Assembly: GCF_020783655.1 (NCBI RefSeq)
Contig: NZ_JAJGQH010000003.1
Span: 274,272-338,271, forward strand
DNA length: 64,000 nucleotides
Source: Xanthomonas melonis
GTDB lineage: Bacteria > Pseudomonadota > Gammaproteobacteria > Xanthomonadales > Xanthomonadaceae
Direction of reading: 5' to 3'
Under the pieces are notes generated by a model, which saw only the letters and a list, made by a program, of their open reading frames with translations, made no database searches and was not told the origin of the DNA. Shown piece after piece: positions 16,904 to 24,622 of the stretch; the first letter of the stretch is position 1, and every line of letters starts with the position of its first letter. A program made the position numbers and the translations under genes.

Positions 16904-17842
16904 ATGGACGATAAATACGCTGTCACTCTCTACGTTGCCGCTCCAGGGACACCGCTTCTTGACGGTGGAACATCAGCGGCAGGGCACATGTATTACACAG
17001 TCACGCACGGGAAGGAACAAACCAGCTTCGGGTTTGCGCCCATCGAGCACGGCGTGATGTCAGGACCTGGAAAGGTCTACAACGATGACGCCGATCAATA
17101 CCAAAAGCCTTTCTATCAACGCACGATGGAGATCAGCAAGGATCAGTACGAAAAATTGATGGAGTTTGGTGCAAAGCCCGGCGAACACGGCTTCAATACG
17201 CAGTATCACGGCGCAATGAACAGTTGCATCGATTACACATGGGGCGCTGTCAATTACGCCGGTCTGCATCGTACCGACCTGAAGTTCATACAGGATAAGG
17301 ACTTCGAGGGTGGCCTGAAACCGCTCAGCAACGTTGAGTACATCCGTAGTATCAAAGCCCCTGTTCCCGACAGCGAATTGAACACTGAGCAATACAACCC
17401 GATGCCGGAGCGGACACTCCTGCAGCGCGTGATCAGTGATGCGCAGTTGCCAAACAAGGATCGTGAGATGCTCAACACGATTCGGGAACAGGTTGCAGGC
17501 ATCGATCAGCAACATGGCAGGGCCTACGATGCCACTAGCGAGAAGATTTCCGTTGGTTTGCTGGCAACCGCCAAGGAGAGCGGACTGAGTCGCGTAGACC
17601 ACGTGGTTCTCGGAAATACTCCTAGTGATGGAGCAGGCCAGCGCCTATTTGTAGTGCAAGGCGAGTTGGATAACCCTGCTCATCTCAGAGCATCGATAAA
17701 GGCCGCAGAAGCAGCAAGAACACCTGTCGAGCAATCATTCGCAAAGGTCGAGCAAATCTCTAACACCCAACAAGAACGTGCGTTGGCAGCACAGCAGGAA
17801 CCCGCACTTGAGCAAAGTCGGGCGCCGATGCAGATGGGTTGA
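16904..17842 (+). CDS. XVIPCD effector with putative permuted papain-like (NlpC/P60-type) domain
   Basis: A 312-aa protein. The N-terminal domain has GHMYYTV with H28 and, 80 residues later, NSCIDYTWGA with C108. A histidine before the cysteine is the order seen in permuted papain-like amidases, so peptidoglycan or lipid-amide cleavage is a reasonable guess; the catalytic assignment is mine. From about residue 195 the XVIPCD type appears: SGLSRVDHVVLG, LFVVQGELDNPAHLR and TPVEQSFAKV, then a Q/E-rich tail. There is no signal peptide. AGGA lies before the ATG. It pairs with the lipoprotein gene immediately upstream. Confidence 0.82.
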   Translation: MDDKYAVTLYVAAPGTPLLDGGTSAAGHMYYTVTHGKEQTSFGFAPIEHGVMSGPGKVYNDDADQYQKPFYQRTMEISKDQYEKLMEFGAKPGEHGFNTQYHGAMNSCIDYTWGAVNYAGLHRTDLKFIQDKDFEGGLKPLSNVEYIRSIKAPVPDSELNTEQYNPMPERTLLQRVISDAQLPNKDREMLNTIREQVAGIDQQHGRAYDATSEKISVGLLATAKESGLSRVDHVVLGNTPSDGAGQRLFVVQGELDNPAHLRASIKAAEAARTPVEQSFAKVEQISNTQQERALAAQQEPALEQSRAPMQMG

Positions 17843-18020
17843 TCGCCGTTGGCTTGGCTGGGAACGGGAGCTGGTTGGTGAGGAAATGGATGGGTCAAGA
17901 TGCTTAGCCGATAAGTGAGCTTGACGCCGGCGAATCAGCAGGTCCTTGCTTTGAGAATCAGGAGGAAGACGTCGTGGTTGCGCTGCTTCCATGAATAATT
18001 GCGAGTTGAGAGGCTGGACT

Positions 18021-18323
18021 ATGGGGCGCGTTGTCAAGGCAGTGTTAGTTTTGGGGCTTTTGCTTGTGGCCGCGTCTACGGGTTGGGGTTCTTTATTCGC
18101 TACCAGCTGCTACAGTGACGGCTGCCTCGGTGTTCTGGTGCTGTGGGCGGCAGGGGTAATTTTCGCGCTGTTAATGGTGCTCGGGTTGATTACTCGCGGC
18201 TTGGTAATCCGTTGGAAAAGTGGCAAGTTCCCTCAACAAACATGGCAATTGTGTGGGATCGCATTGGCCTTATGGGGCGGGATCGTGGCTTTGGGATACT
18301 TCTTCGCCAACACGCGGTCCTAG
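18021..18323 (+). CDS. Small membrane protein, unknown function
   Basis: A 100-aa protein with a signal-like first hydrophobic segment (VLVLGLLLVAAS), two cysteines in SCYSDGCLG, and two more transmembrane stretches. The chosen ATG follows GAGAGG; an ATG 30 nt upstream in frame would add a polar stretch before the first helix. It stands alone between an effector gene and transposase debris. I do not recognise the family. It may be real but unconserved. Confidence 0.5.
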   Translation: MGRVVKAVLVLGLLLVAASTGWGSLFATSCYSDGCLGVLVLWAAGVIFALLMVLGLITRGLVIRWKSGKFPQQTWQLCGIALALWGGIVALGYFFANTRS

Positions 18324-18404
18324 GTCGGCAGGAGAATTACACATGACATGAGCGATCCCGCAGAAGCCTTTCTATCATCCGACCAAAACTAGTCGCAAAT
18401 CACG

Positions 18405-18425
18405 GGGTCAGGTTAAACCTGACTC
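18405..18425. repeat. Short REP-like palindrome
   Basis: GTCAGGTT and its exact complement AACCTGAC are separated by one base and sit inside GGGGTCAGG..CCTGACTCC. It lies directly left of the decayed RAYT remnant, as REP ends do. Confidence 0.6.
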
Positions 18426-18430
18426 CGTTA

Positions 18431-18600
18431 GCGTCGGCTCAGCGGCCGATCCTATGTGCAGCCGTTCAATGCCAAACACCTACGCAGTGGAGCCATTCCA
18501 GGCGATGGTGGAATGTGTGTTGCGCAGACTAACGAAGTGCCACACGTCCGGCTCTGGCAGAAATCTTGAGGTGTTTGATTGCCTTTGTCCCCGTCAAGCT
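18431..18600 (+). pseudogene. Decayed RAYT transposase remnant
   Basis: Two segments match the intact RAYT gene upstream. CGGCTCAGCGGCC and following bases match the region encoding the catalytic tyrosine, and TTCCAGGCGATGGTGGA to AACGAAGTGC matches its 3' end. About 320 bp between them are gone and the frame is broken. The TTGCCTTTGTCC motif that follows the intact gene is also present here, so a whole unit was once inserted. Confidence 0.8.
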
Positions 18601-18635
18601 AAGCAGGCCGCCTCGGGCCATGGATATCCCGCTGA

Positions 18636-18899
18636 TTAGGACGTCGAAATCTTCGACAAAAAAATACAGAGTGCGATCCAGGTTGCGATACAAAGGCGTA
18701 ATTCTATTTTTAGCCATCGGCGTGCGCGCAATCGCGCGATAAAAAGAATGATCGTAAGCGCCGGCGGTAATGCAAGCGCGGTAAGGATAGTTACTAGTCC
18801 TAGCGAATCGAAGAGGTGTTCAGCATAGTCGTAGACATTGCAGACTAGTGAGCCACAATTGCCATATGCGAAGGGGATAAGCGACCTTAATATGGTCAC
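18636..18899 (-). CDS. Small membrane protein, possibly 5'-truncated
   Basis: An 87-aa open frame from a GTG, with two hydrophobic stretches (LGLVTILTALALPPALTIILFIA and a C-terminal CIATWIALCIFL) and basic loops between them. The same frame stays open for a further 43 codons to a stop at 19026-19028, reading as another helix plus basic residues but without ATG, GTG or TTG. The gene may have lost its original start, perhaps when transposase sequences moved in next to it. It is fairly AT-rich. The function is unknown. Confidence 0.4.
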   Translation of the reverse strand: MTILRSLIPFAYGNCGSLVCNVYDYAEHLFDSLGLVTILTALALPPALTIILFIARLRARRWLKIELRLCIATWIALCIFLSKISTS

Positions 18900-19214
18900 C
18901 AGCCAGAATACTAGGCAGCCTAGCCAAGCGGTTCGGTACAGAATCCGTGTGGCGAGTTTCGTGCGCTCCCAGATTGTGCGGTGGCCGGCACGGGTATTAA
19001 GACTAATTTTTATTCTTACCTTATCTCAAATAGTTTTCTTATAATGTCTGGGTGAAGCGGCTCATCAAAGTTTCGATCGTTCTTGGTCGTTGTACTGTGT
19101 CGTTGTAAAGGTGAGATGAGTAGGGGCGCGTATCGGCATAGAATGCTGGCTTGTTACTGCAAGAAAAAATTCCTGCTTGGCGGCTATCTGCTTGTTGGGG
19201 CGTTATCTTGCCGA

Positions 19215-19913
19215 TTAGCCCTCAGCCAACAATTGCTCGTACGACTGCACGCGTATACGTAAGCGAATGAGATGCCATGACATCGCAAAGGCAAACAGTA
19301 GCGTGAAGGCAAGCACGCCCTGGATAAGGGTGATCTTGCTCAATACCGTCCAGTCGCCCAAACGCCAGTCTTTCAACTGCAAATAGAGGGCAAGCAGGAC
19401 AGGCATGAAGCCAAGCTTCTCCATGCCACCGGTGAACAGGCCCAGGCGGTCGTGCATGTTGGTGCGACGATCACGCATGAACGCCTCGCGTCGACGCCGT
19501 TGTTCCAGCGGAAACCTGCGAAGCGCCGCGACGATCGATTGATACTGATGGAACTCCCGCTCCATCAGCTCTGCGTGATCCGCATAGGGGCGGCGGAACC
19601 CCGGCCACTCGCGCTTGACGGTTAGCGCTGCCGAGACCACAAAGCCTGTCAACTCAGTGACAAGGCCGAAAACGGATAAATAAACGCCAGTTTTGCCATC
19701 TAGCAAAGTACCGGCCAAGATCCCGACGCCCGCACCGATCAAGCCAATCGCCAAGCTCCAGCGCTCGACTGGACCGGCACGGCTCTGCTCGGTCACCTGG
19801 GTGTAGTGAGCCATTGCTGCAGAGAGCGAGGGAAAGCTAGGGTCTGTGAGCGTGATTGCCTCTCCATCAACGGCGGCGCTGCTTTCCGTTGCTACTTCAT
19901 CCACTGAAATCAT
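19215..19913 (-). CDS. Membrane protein of unknown function
   Basis: A 232-aa protein with an N-terminal soluble stretch, two transmembrane helices (LAIGLIGAGVGILAGTLL and LSVFGLVTELTGFVVSAALTV), a long charged segment rich in arginine (RRFPLEQRRRREAFMRDRRTN) and two more helices near the C-terminus. The pattern resembles bacterial 4TM effectors with a cytosolic middle domain, but I cannot name the family. It is GC-rich and well formed, with no neighbour close enough to form an operon. It is probably a native gene. Confidence 0.65.
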   Translation of the reverse strand: MISVDEVATESSAAVDGEAITLTDPSFPSLSAAMAHYTQVTEQSRAGPVERWSLAIGLIGAGVGILAGTLLDGKTGVYLSVFGLVTELTGFVVSAALTVKREWPGFRRPYADHAELMEREFHQYQSIVAALRRFPLEQRRRREAFMRDRRTNMHDRLGLFTGGMEKLGFMPVLLALYLQLKDWRLGDWTVLSKITLIQGVLAFTLLFAFAMSWHLIRLRIRVQSYEQLLAEG

Positions 19914-20291
19914 CTATCTTTCCTCGGCGATCACGCGTCGAACCAACGTCTTTGACGATCAGTATTCCTCAGCCTTAGATGGTTTGCCAGCACGCTGCCA
20001 AAAGACGTCAAGCGTTCGCCTATGCCGCTATTGACACACGCACGTCGCGCTCGCAATCTAAGCCCAAGGAGCGTCGAAACTCCTCACACAGCGGTACCCA
20101 CCTCCGTCAAACCGGTGGGTTTTTTGTGCCTGCATCCTGCAGGTGCAAGCCGACGCAATGCCTGCGTCGGGAGGGCGGCTAATAAAACACCCGCAAGGGG
20201 AATACGCCCGCCGGCTGTGTGCGGTTTCGAACCTCCCGACATCCCGTCGCCGTTGGCGGCGGTTCTTGGGTTGCTCCAGGAGGGCGTTGCC

Positions 20292-20561
20292 ATGTCTACC
20301 GCACCATCCATGCCGGCATCTGTGTCGGTTGATCTGTTCCCAGCCTCCGCTCACCGCCTGCATTGGTATGTGCGTGAGGTGCTACCCCAGCTCGCCGCAC
20401 GCGCAGCTGTTGAGCAGGCGAACGCCCATCCCGCGCATCCGCTGAGTCGCCAGCTCGCCGTGTTGCCGCACAGCTTGCGCCGCTGGGCCGCACGCAGTGC
20501 CGTGGCGTTGCAGCAGTGCGTTGCTGCACCCATCACCGGCCATCACCGGGAGGCGCCATGA
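20292..20561 (+). CDS. Small protein encoded upstream of and overlapping symE
   Basis: An 89-aa protein without a domain I recognise. GGAGGG lies 7 nt before the ATG. Its stop overlaps the ATG of the SymE-family gene by 4 bp, so the two are translationally coupled. The sequence is rich in alanine, histidine and arginine (VREVLPQLAARAAVEQANAH is probably helical). The arrangement suggests a partner, such as an antitoxin-like or accessory protein, but that is inference from position only. Confidence 0.6.
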   Translation: MSTAPSMPASVSVDLFPASAHRLHWYVREVLPQLAARAAVEQANAHPAHPLSRQLAVLPHSLRRWAARSAVALQQCVAAPITGHHREAP

Positions 20562-20974
20562 CACGCCGCCGCCCACCTAAGGCATCTGCCAGCGCACGGC
20601 CTACCCGCACGCGTACGCGCCCCGCACCGCCCAAACGGGTGCAGTGGGTTGTGGTGGAACCCGACCGCACCAAGCTGCCACCGTTGCTGCCGCCCGACCC
20701 TGACGCCTCCCCGCAAGGCCCCGGCACGCTACGCGCACCCCGCCGCGCCCGCCGCCCGCGCCACTGCACCGTCAGCTACACCCATTACCCCGGCGCCCAC
20801 GACCACGCCGGCGACCAGCACGTGCCCCATGTCCGCCTCAGCGGCCTATGGCTGGAACAACTGGGCTTTGCCATCGGCACCAAGCTGCGTATCACCGCCA
20901 GCGAAGGGCAGCTGTTGATGGAGGTGTTGCCGCCGGTGGAGGTGCCGGCCAAGGCGCGCAGCGTGCGGCGATGA
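20558..20974 (+). CDS. symE: SymE-family toxin (AbrB-like fold)
   Basis: A 138-aa protein. The basic N-terminal half (RPTRTRTRPAPPKR) precedes the SymE domain at about residues 72-130: VSYTHYP, HVPHVRLSGLWLEQLGF, then IGTKLRITASEGQLLME. In Escherichia coli SymE is an SOS-induced RNA-condensing or RNA-cleaving toxin held down by antisense SymR. No antisense promoter is evident here. The start is fixed by a 4-bp overlap with the upstream small gene. A piece of its 3' end is repeated about 330 bp downstream. Confidence 0.8.
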   Translation: MTRRRPPKASASARPTRTRTRPAPPKRVQWVVVEPDRTKLPPLLPPDPDASPQGPGTLRAPRRARRPRHCTVSYTHYPGAHDHAGDQHVPHVRLSGLWLEQLGFAIGTKLRITASEGQLLMEVLPPVEVPAKARSVRR

Positions 20975-21060
20975 TGCTGCGGCTGCCAGACCCCTTGCGA
21001 TTGACCTCGGTGCCGGATGCCACTAGCGTCGCAGCCACACCAGCGCACAACGGACGCTTC

Positions 21061-21156
21061 ATGATCGCGCGCCCCCTCTACGCGTTGCTCGCCACCCTCG
21101 CTCTGGGCGCATGCGCCCACACGGCAGCCACCCCAGCCCCGGCAACCGTCACGTAG
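21061..21156 (+). pseudogene. Truncated lipoprotein, possible relic of an immunity gene
   Basis: The frame encodes a perfect lipoprotein signal (MIARPLYALLATLALGAC) and then stops after 13 further residues (AHTAATPAPATVT). Complete proteins this short exist (entericidin-like), but here it is followed by what looks like the tail of an XVIPCD effector. I therefore read it as the 5' stub of an immunity lipoprotein whose body is deleted. Confidence 0.4.
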
Positions 21157-21165
21157 ACATCTGCC

Positions 21166-21276
21166 ATGAGGGACGCCGTGCAGGCACCAGGGAGCCTGTC
21201 GTTGGATCGCCCGCAGGCAATCAACCAGACTCAGGCCCAGGCACGCGAACAGCAGCAGGCGCTGGGCAGTCGTTGA
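21166..21276 (+). pseudogene. Relic of an XVIPCD effector tail
   Basis: A 36-codon frame reads DAVQAPGSLSLDRPQAINQT followed by a Q-rich end (QAQAREQQQALGS). This resembles the last segment of XVIPCD effectors, where VPVEQSL is followed by a Q-rich tail. The frame is cut off by a junction with a second copy of the symE 3' end. Confidence 0.45.
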
Positions 21277-21299
21277 TGGAGGTGTTGCCGCCGGTGGAG
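21272..21299 (+). repeat. 28-bp direct repeat of the symE 3' end
   Basis: The 28 bases starting GTTGATGGAGGTG are identical to positions 20914-20941 inside symE, and similarity continues weakly past them. The join with effector-tail sequence marks a recombination breakpoint. From here to the next gene (21300-21536) I see nothing coding. Confidence 0.85.
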
Positions 21300-21536
21300 A
21301 CGCCGGTAGCGCCAAGCAGGGCGCGGCGCTGGGCTTGGGGCCGACGGCCTGAGGCGGCACCAGGCTTGGGCAGAGGCGCGGGAAAACCCTTCACTTACGT
21401 GAGTTTGGTTCCCCAGCGTATTCCGTTGCTAGTCCATGAAGCGAAGAGATCCGCGGCCACTGTACTGGCCGGAACGTGCCCGAACTGGTTGCGTGATGTA
21501 ACTTGTCCAGCCTCGACACATTGAAGGTGCACGGCC

Positions 21537-22349
21537 ATGAAAGGCATTGGGAATAGTTGTTATGCACTAATCTTTGCGGGAGTTTTTTTGCTGCCTGGGT
21601 GCGGTAAAGCACAGCCGGAACCGGATAGCCAGCAAGCAGCGGCCACCGCTGTGACGCCTGCTTCTACTCCAATCACAGATGTCGATGCACCGCGACCTCC
21701 CCAGATTGTGATCGGTACCTATGTCACCGAAGGTGGATGGGGGCGCCTGATCATTGATGCACCCAAGGGCCAAGAACTTCCGAAGTTCTCCTTGGATACA
21801 GAGAATGTCGACAGCGGATGTACGCTTTCTGGTCAGTTGGATAAAAGCGGCCGCGCGGTTGTTTATGAAGGTGCAGAGCCAAGTCAATGCTCGCTTGCTC
21901 TAAAGATGGAGGCGAATGGTGTAGCCATCAGCACTTCGACCAAAGAGCAGTGCCAGGCCTATTGCGGAAGCAACGGCAGCTTCGAGGGAATCTATAAGCG
22001 TGTGTCTTCAAGCTGTGCCACCGATGCGATCGAGAAGGCGCGTCACGACTTCAAATCCTTCTACGATAAAAAGAAATATGTCGAAGCCAAGGGTGCGCTT
22101 GCGCCCATTTATCAACGCTGCGTTCCGACAATGAGTTTGGCCGATGAGGGCGCACTACGGAACGATTACGCGCTCACGCTCTATAAGTTGAAAGACAAGC
22201 CAGGTTGCCTGTCAGCTTTATCCAAATACAAGCAAGATGCTGCTCGTACGGATGACCAGATTTCCGAAGGGATGGTGCCAGCGGTCGTTGATGAGTATTT
22301 GACCGTCATCCACGCTGCCCGCACGAACATAGCGCTTTGCAGCCGTTAG
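21537..22349 (+). CDS. Lipoprotein, probable immunity protein for the lysozyme-like effector
   Basis: A 270-aa predicted lipoprotein with lipobox LLPGC and a Q/A/T-rich linker. The first domain begins near IVIGTYVTEGGWGRL and has several cysteines, perhaps disulfide-linked in the periplasm. The second, from about residue 155, is helical with two YxKKKYxEAxG-like segments that suggest a TPR-like fold. The downstream toxin looks like a lysozyme-fold enzyme, so this may act as an inhibitor; I cannot match it to a known lysozyme inhibitor family. Only 30 bp separate it from the effector start. Confidence 0.75.
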   Translation: MKGIGNSCYALIFAGVFLLPGCGKAQPEPDSQQAAATAVTPASTPITDVDAPRPPQIVIGTYVTEGGWGRLIIDAPKGQELPKFSLDTENVDSGCTLSGQLDKSGRAVVYEGAEPSQCSLALKMEANGVAISTSTKEQCQAYCGSNGSFEGIYKRVSSSCATDAIEKARHDFKSFYDKKKYVEAKGALAPIYQRCVPTMSLADEGALRNDYALTLYKLKDKPGCLSALSKYKQDAARTDDQISEGMVPAVVDEYLTVIHAARTNIALCSR

Positions 22350-22379
22350 TTGATTGATTTGTCAGCCAAGGAGAAGGAC

Positions 22380-24074
22380 ATGCCACAAGAAACAGGACAA
22401 CCAGCGCAGCCGCAGTTGAGTGACAACGAACTCAAAACACTTGCTTATTTTGCGATCGGCGTCGCATCAGAGGGAAGCATGGCAGGCAAAAACGTTGCCT
22501 ACCGGCTTTCATTTGCGGGGTCCATGAATGATGGTGTGATGACGCCCATCGGCAATAGTGGATTTTCAATCGGGACACTACAAACCGATCTCGGGCAACA
22601 TCCAGATGTCGCAACCGGTCTAGTTGACGCCTATCAGGGATGGGCTAGGCAACAAACACCCGCCGTAGCTCTTTCAGAGCAGCAGCGCACGCAGACCATC
22701 CACGACTTACAGCGGGATGGTCATGCCATCAAGGCGGAGAATGGAAGAGCACTTGATGGAACGGTCAAATCAAACATTGATCGATTTCTTGCTTCTGACG
22801 CGGGAGTCGCTTTTGTACATGAGCACGACCGAACTCAGGTCGAGCAGCTGATGCGAACGGGCGATGGTGCAAAAGATTTGGGCAGCGCAGTGCAGCAGCT
22901 ACGCAAGACGGATCTATATGCAGAGTCAGGTCTGAATGATCAAGCAAAGTTGGCAACGATGATCATGAAGCTCGAAAACCAGGCTGGACGTGGTCGCTAC
23001 CCTGGCGTGCTAAAGGGTATCAACGACGGGACGTTACAGAGTGTCGACGACGTAAAGACGAGAATCGACGGCATGCTTCCCAACAAGATCGTCAAAGGTC
23101 ACGAGCAGGCGGACTACATCGAAAGCGGTGTAGAGCATGCACTTAAGGGTACCGCAGTCTTCAACGCGTTGCGTGAGGCAAACCAAGCAAGCCCACTCTC
23201 TGCTGCGTACGGTAGCGTGGTGGCCGATCCACTCATCAATCCAACTGATGCACGCAATGGCCACGGCGCTACTGATGTATCTCATCACTACGGTGTGGTT
23301 AAAACCCTCTTCTTGCAGAACGGCGAAGCCCCAGCTTTTATCCAGTCAGTGGATCAAGGCGCAAGTCACGCATGGGGGCGCCCACAAGCTGAGGGAAAGA
23401 GCGGTCCAACCGCAGGTCTTTACTCTTCTGGCAACGATGTTGTTGTATGGAATCGTGACGGTCAGGGCCATGCAGTTGTTGGTGGTGTGTGGTCGGATGC
23501 TTTACGCGGTAGTCTGAACCGTGAGCAGCACCAGGATGGAACGACTGATATCAACCGCACGAATTCGGATGGCTCGCACGAACGCCTGCTCCATGTCGAT
23601 CCGCATGCAATTCCATTGCGTGTACCAGGTGAGGTCGGGCATGAAGCCCAGCCTGTAGGGCCGACGCATGGCTCGCTCAGTCCATCGCAAGATCCCTTAC
23701 ATCGCCAGGCCGAAGATGCCGTGCGCCGCCTGGAGCAAGGCCTCGGCAGGGAGTACGACAACAACAGTGCCCGGCTGGCAGCAAGCAGCGCGTATCTAGC
23801 CAAGGAAAACGGGCTGTCGCGGATTGATCATGTCGTGCTGAGCGAGAACACCAAGTCCGTGCGACAGGGTGAGAACGTCTTCGTGGTGGAAGGCGCGTTG
23901 AACGACCCCGCCCACAAGATGGCGCATATGAAGACGAGCGAGGCGATAGCGCAGCCCGTCGAGCAATCCTTGGCGCAATTGCAGGCCTTGGGCGAAACGC
24001 AGCGCCAACAGCAATTCCAGCAGCAGGTGCAACAGCAAGAGCAGTCGATTGCGCCTCAACACCGTATGGTGTGA
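22380..24074 (+). CDS. XVIPCD effector with lysozyme-like N-terminal domain
   Basis: A 564-aa protein. The N-terminus has FAIGVASEGS (E31) followed by NSGFSIGTLQTDLGQ (D70). This Glu-to-Asp arrangement and the IGxLQxDxG motif are reminiscent of lysozyme or chitosanase folds, so peptidoglycan hydrolysis is likely but not proved. A middle region (SHHYGVVKTLFLQNG to VVVWNRDGQGHAVVGGVW) is unassigned. The XVIPCD begins near residue 440 with ENGLSRIDHVVLS, VFVVEGALNDPAHKM and QPVEQSLAQLQAL, then a Q-rich tail. The start is set by AAGGAG 8 nt upstream. Its immunity lipoprotein lies directly upstream. Confidence 0.85.
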   Translation: MPQETGQPAQPQLSDNELKTLAYFAIGVASEGSMAGKNVAYRLSFAGSMNDGVMTPIGNSGFSIGTLQTDLGQHPDVATGLVDAYQGWARQQTPAVALSEQQRTQTIHDLQRDGHAIKAENGRALDGTVKSNIDRFLASDAGVAFVHEHDRTQVEQLMRTGDGAKDLGSAVQQLRKTDLYAESGLNDQAKLATMIMKLENQAGRGRYPGVLKGINDGTLQSVDDVKTRIDGMLPNKIVKGHEQADYIESGVEHALKGTAVFNALREANQASPLSAAYGSVVADPLINPTDARNGHGATDVSHHYGVVKTLFLQNGEAPAFIQSVDQGASHAWGRPQAEGKSGPTAGLYSSGNDVVVWNRDGQGHAVVGGVWSDALRGSLNREQHQDGTTDINRTNSDGSHERLLHVDPHAIPLRVPGEVGHEAQPVGPTHGSLSPSQDPLHRQAEDAVRRLEQGLGREYDNNSARLAASSAYLAKENGLSRIDHVVLSENTKSVRQGENVFVVEGALNDPAHKMAHMKTSEAIAQPVEQSLAQLQALGETQRQQQFQQQVQQQEQSIAPQHRMV

Positions 24075-24205
24075 GGCCTAGTGCAATTTTGCTGGGACTG
24101 TTGAACGCTCCGTCAACCGCACGCTGTAGAGAGGTAGGCGAGGTGCGGTGCCGGCTGGTCGCTTCTGGTAAAACATCGCTTTACCGCTGGAAGGAGCCGC
24201 GCCGT

Positions 24206-24619
24206 ATGTCATTCGCTATCTTCCGTTCTTACGTTTCAGCATCGGCCGCAGTGGTCGTTGCCACCTTTGCAGGATGCGCCATGACCGAGCCGCCAATCTC
24301 AAAAGAACAGTTCTCCGAGCATGTTGTGAAGCTGCTGGCCGGCAAGGACTCGGCTGTGGTCGAAGCCGGCAAGCTGACCGATTTCCCTTGGAAGACGCTG
24401 TGCTTCGAGCGCGATGACAGCCTGTTGCTGAAGTTCGATCGCGACGGAGAGACATCCGTGCTGCCGTTGCCCTATGAAGAGTTCTTCGTGGATGAGGCAC
24501 ATGTGAGCAATTCCCTGGAGGATAGCTGTGTCACGCCATCCGATCGCATCCTGATCAAAAAGAAGTATCCGGGCTATCAAGGGCCTATCGAGTTTCAAAA
24601 GGCAGCGCAGGGAGGCTAG
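24206..24619 (+). CDS. Lipoprotein, probable immunity protein for the DUF6973-type effector
   Basis: A 137-aa predicted lipoprotein: signal with lipobox FAGC, then a compact domain of about 115 residues with two cysteines (TLCFERD and EDSCVTP) likely to form a disulfide. AAGGAG lies 10 nt before the ATG, which rules out the longer open frame from a GTG upstream. The stop is 3 bp from the effector ATG. No family is recognised. Assignment as immunity factor rests on lipoprotein topology and gene order, the same as for the other three pairs here. Confidence 0.75.
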   Translation: MSFAIFRSYVSASAAVVVATFAGCAMTEPPISKEQFSEHVVKLLAGKDSAVVEAGKLTDFPWKTLCFERDDSLLLKFDRDGETSVLPLPYEEFFVDEAHVSNSLEDSCVTPSDRILIKKKYPGYQGPIEFQKAAQGG

Positions 24620-24622
24620 GCC

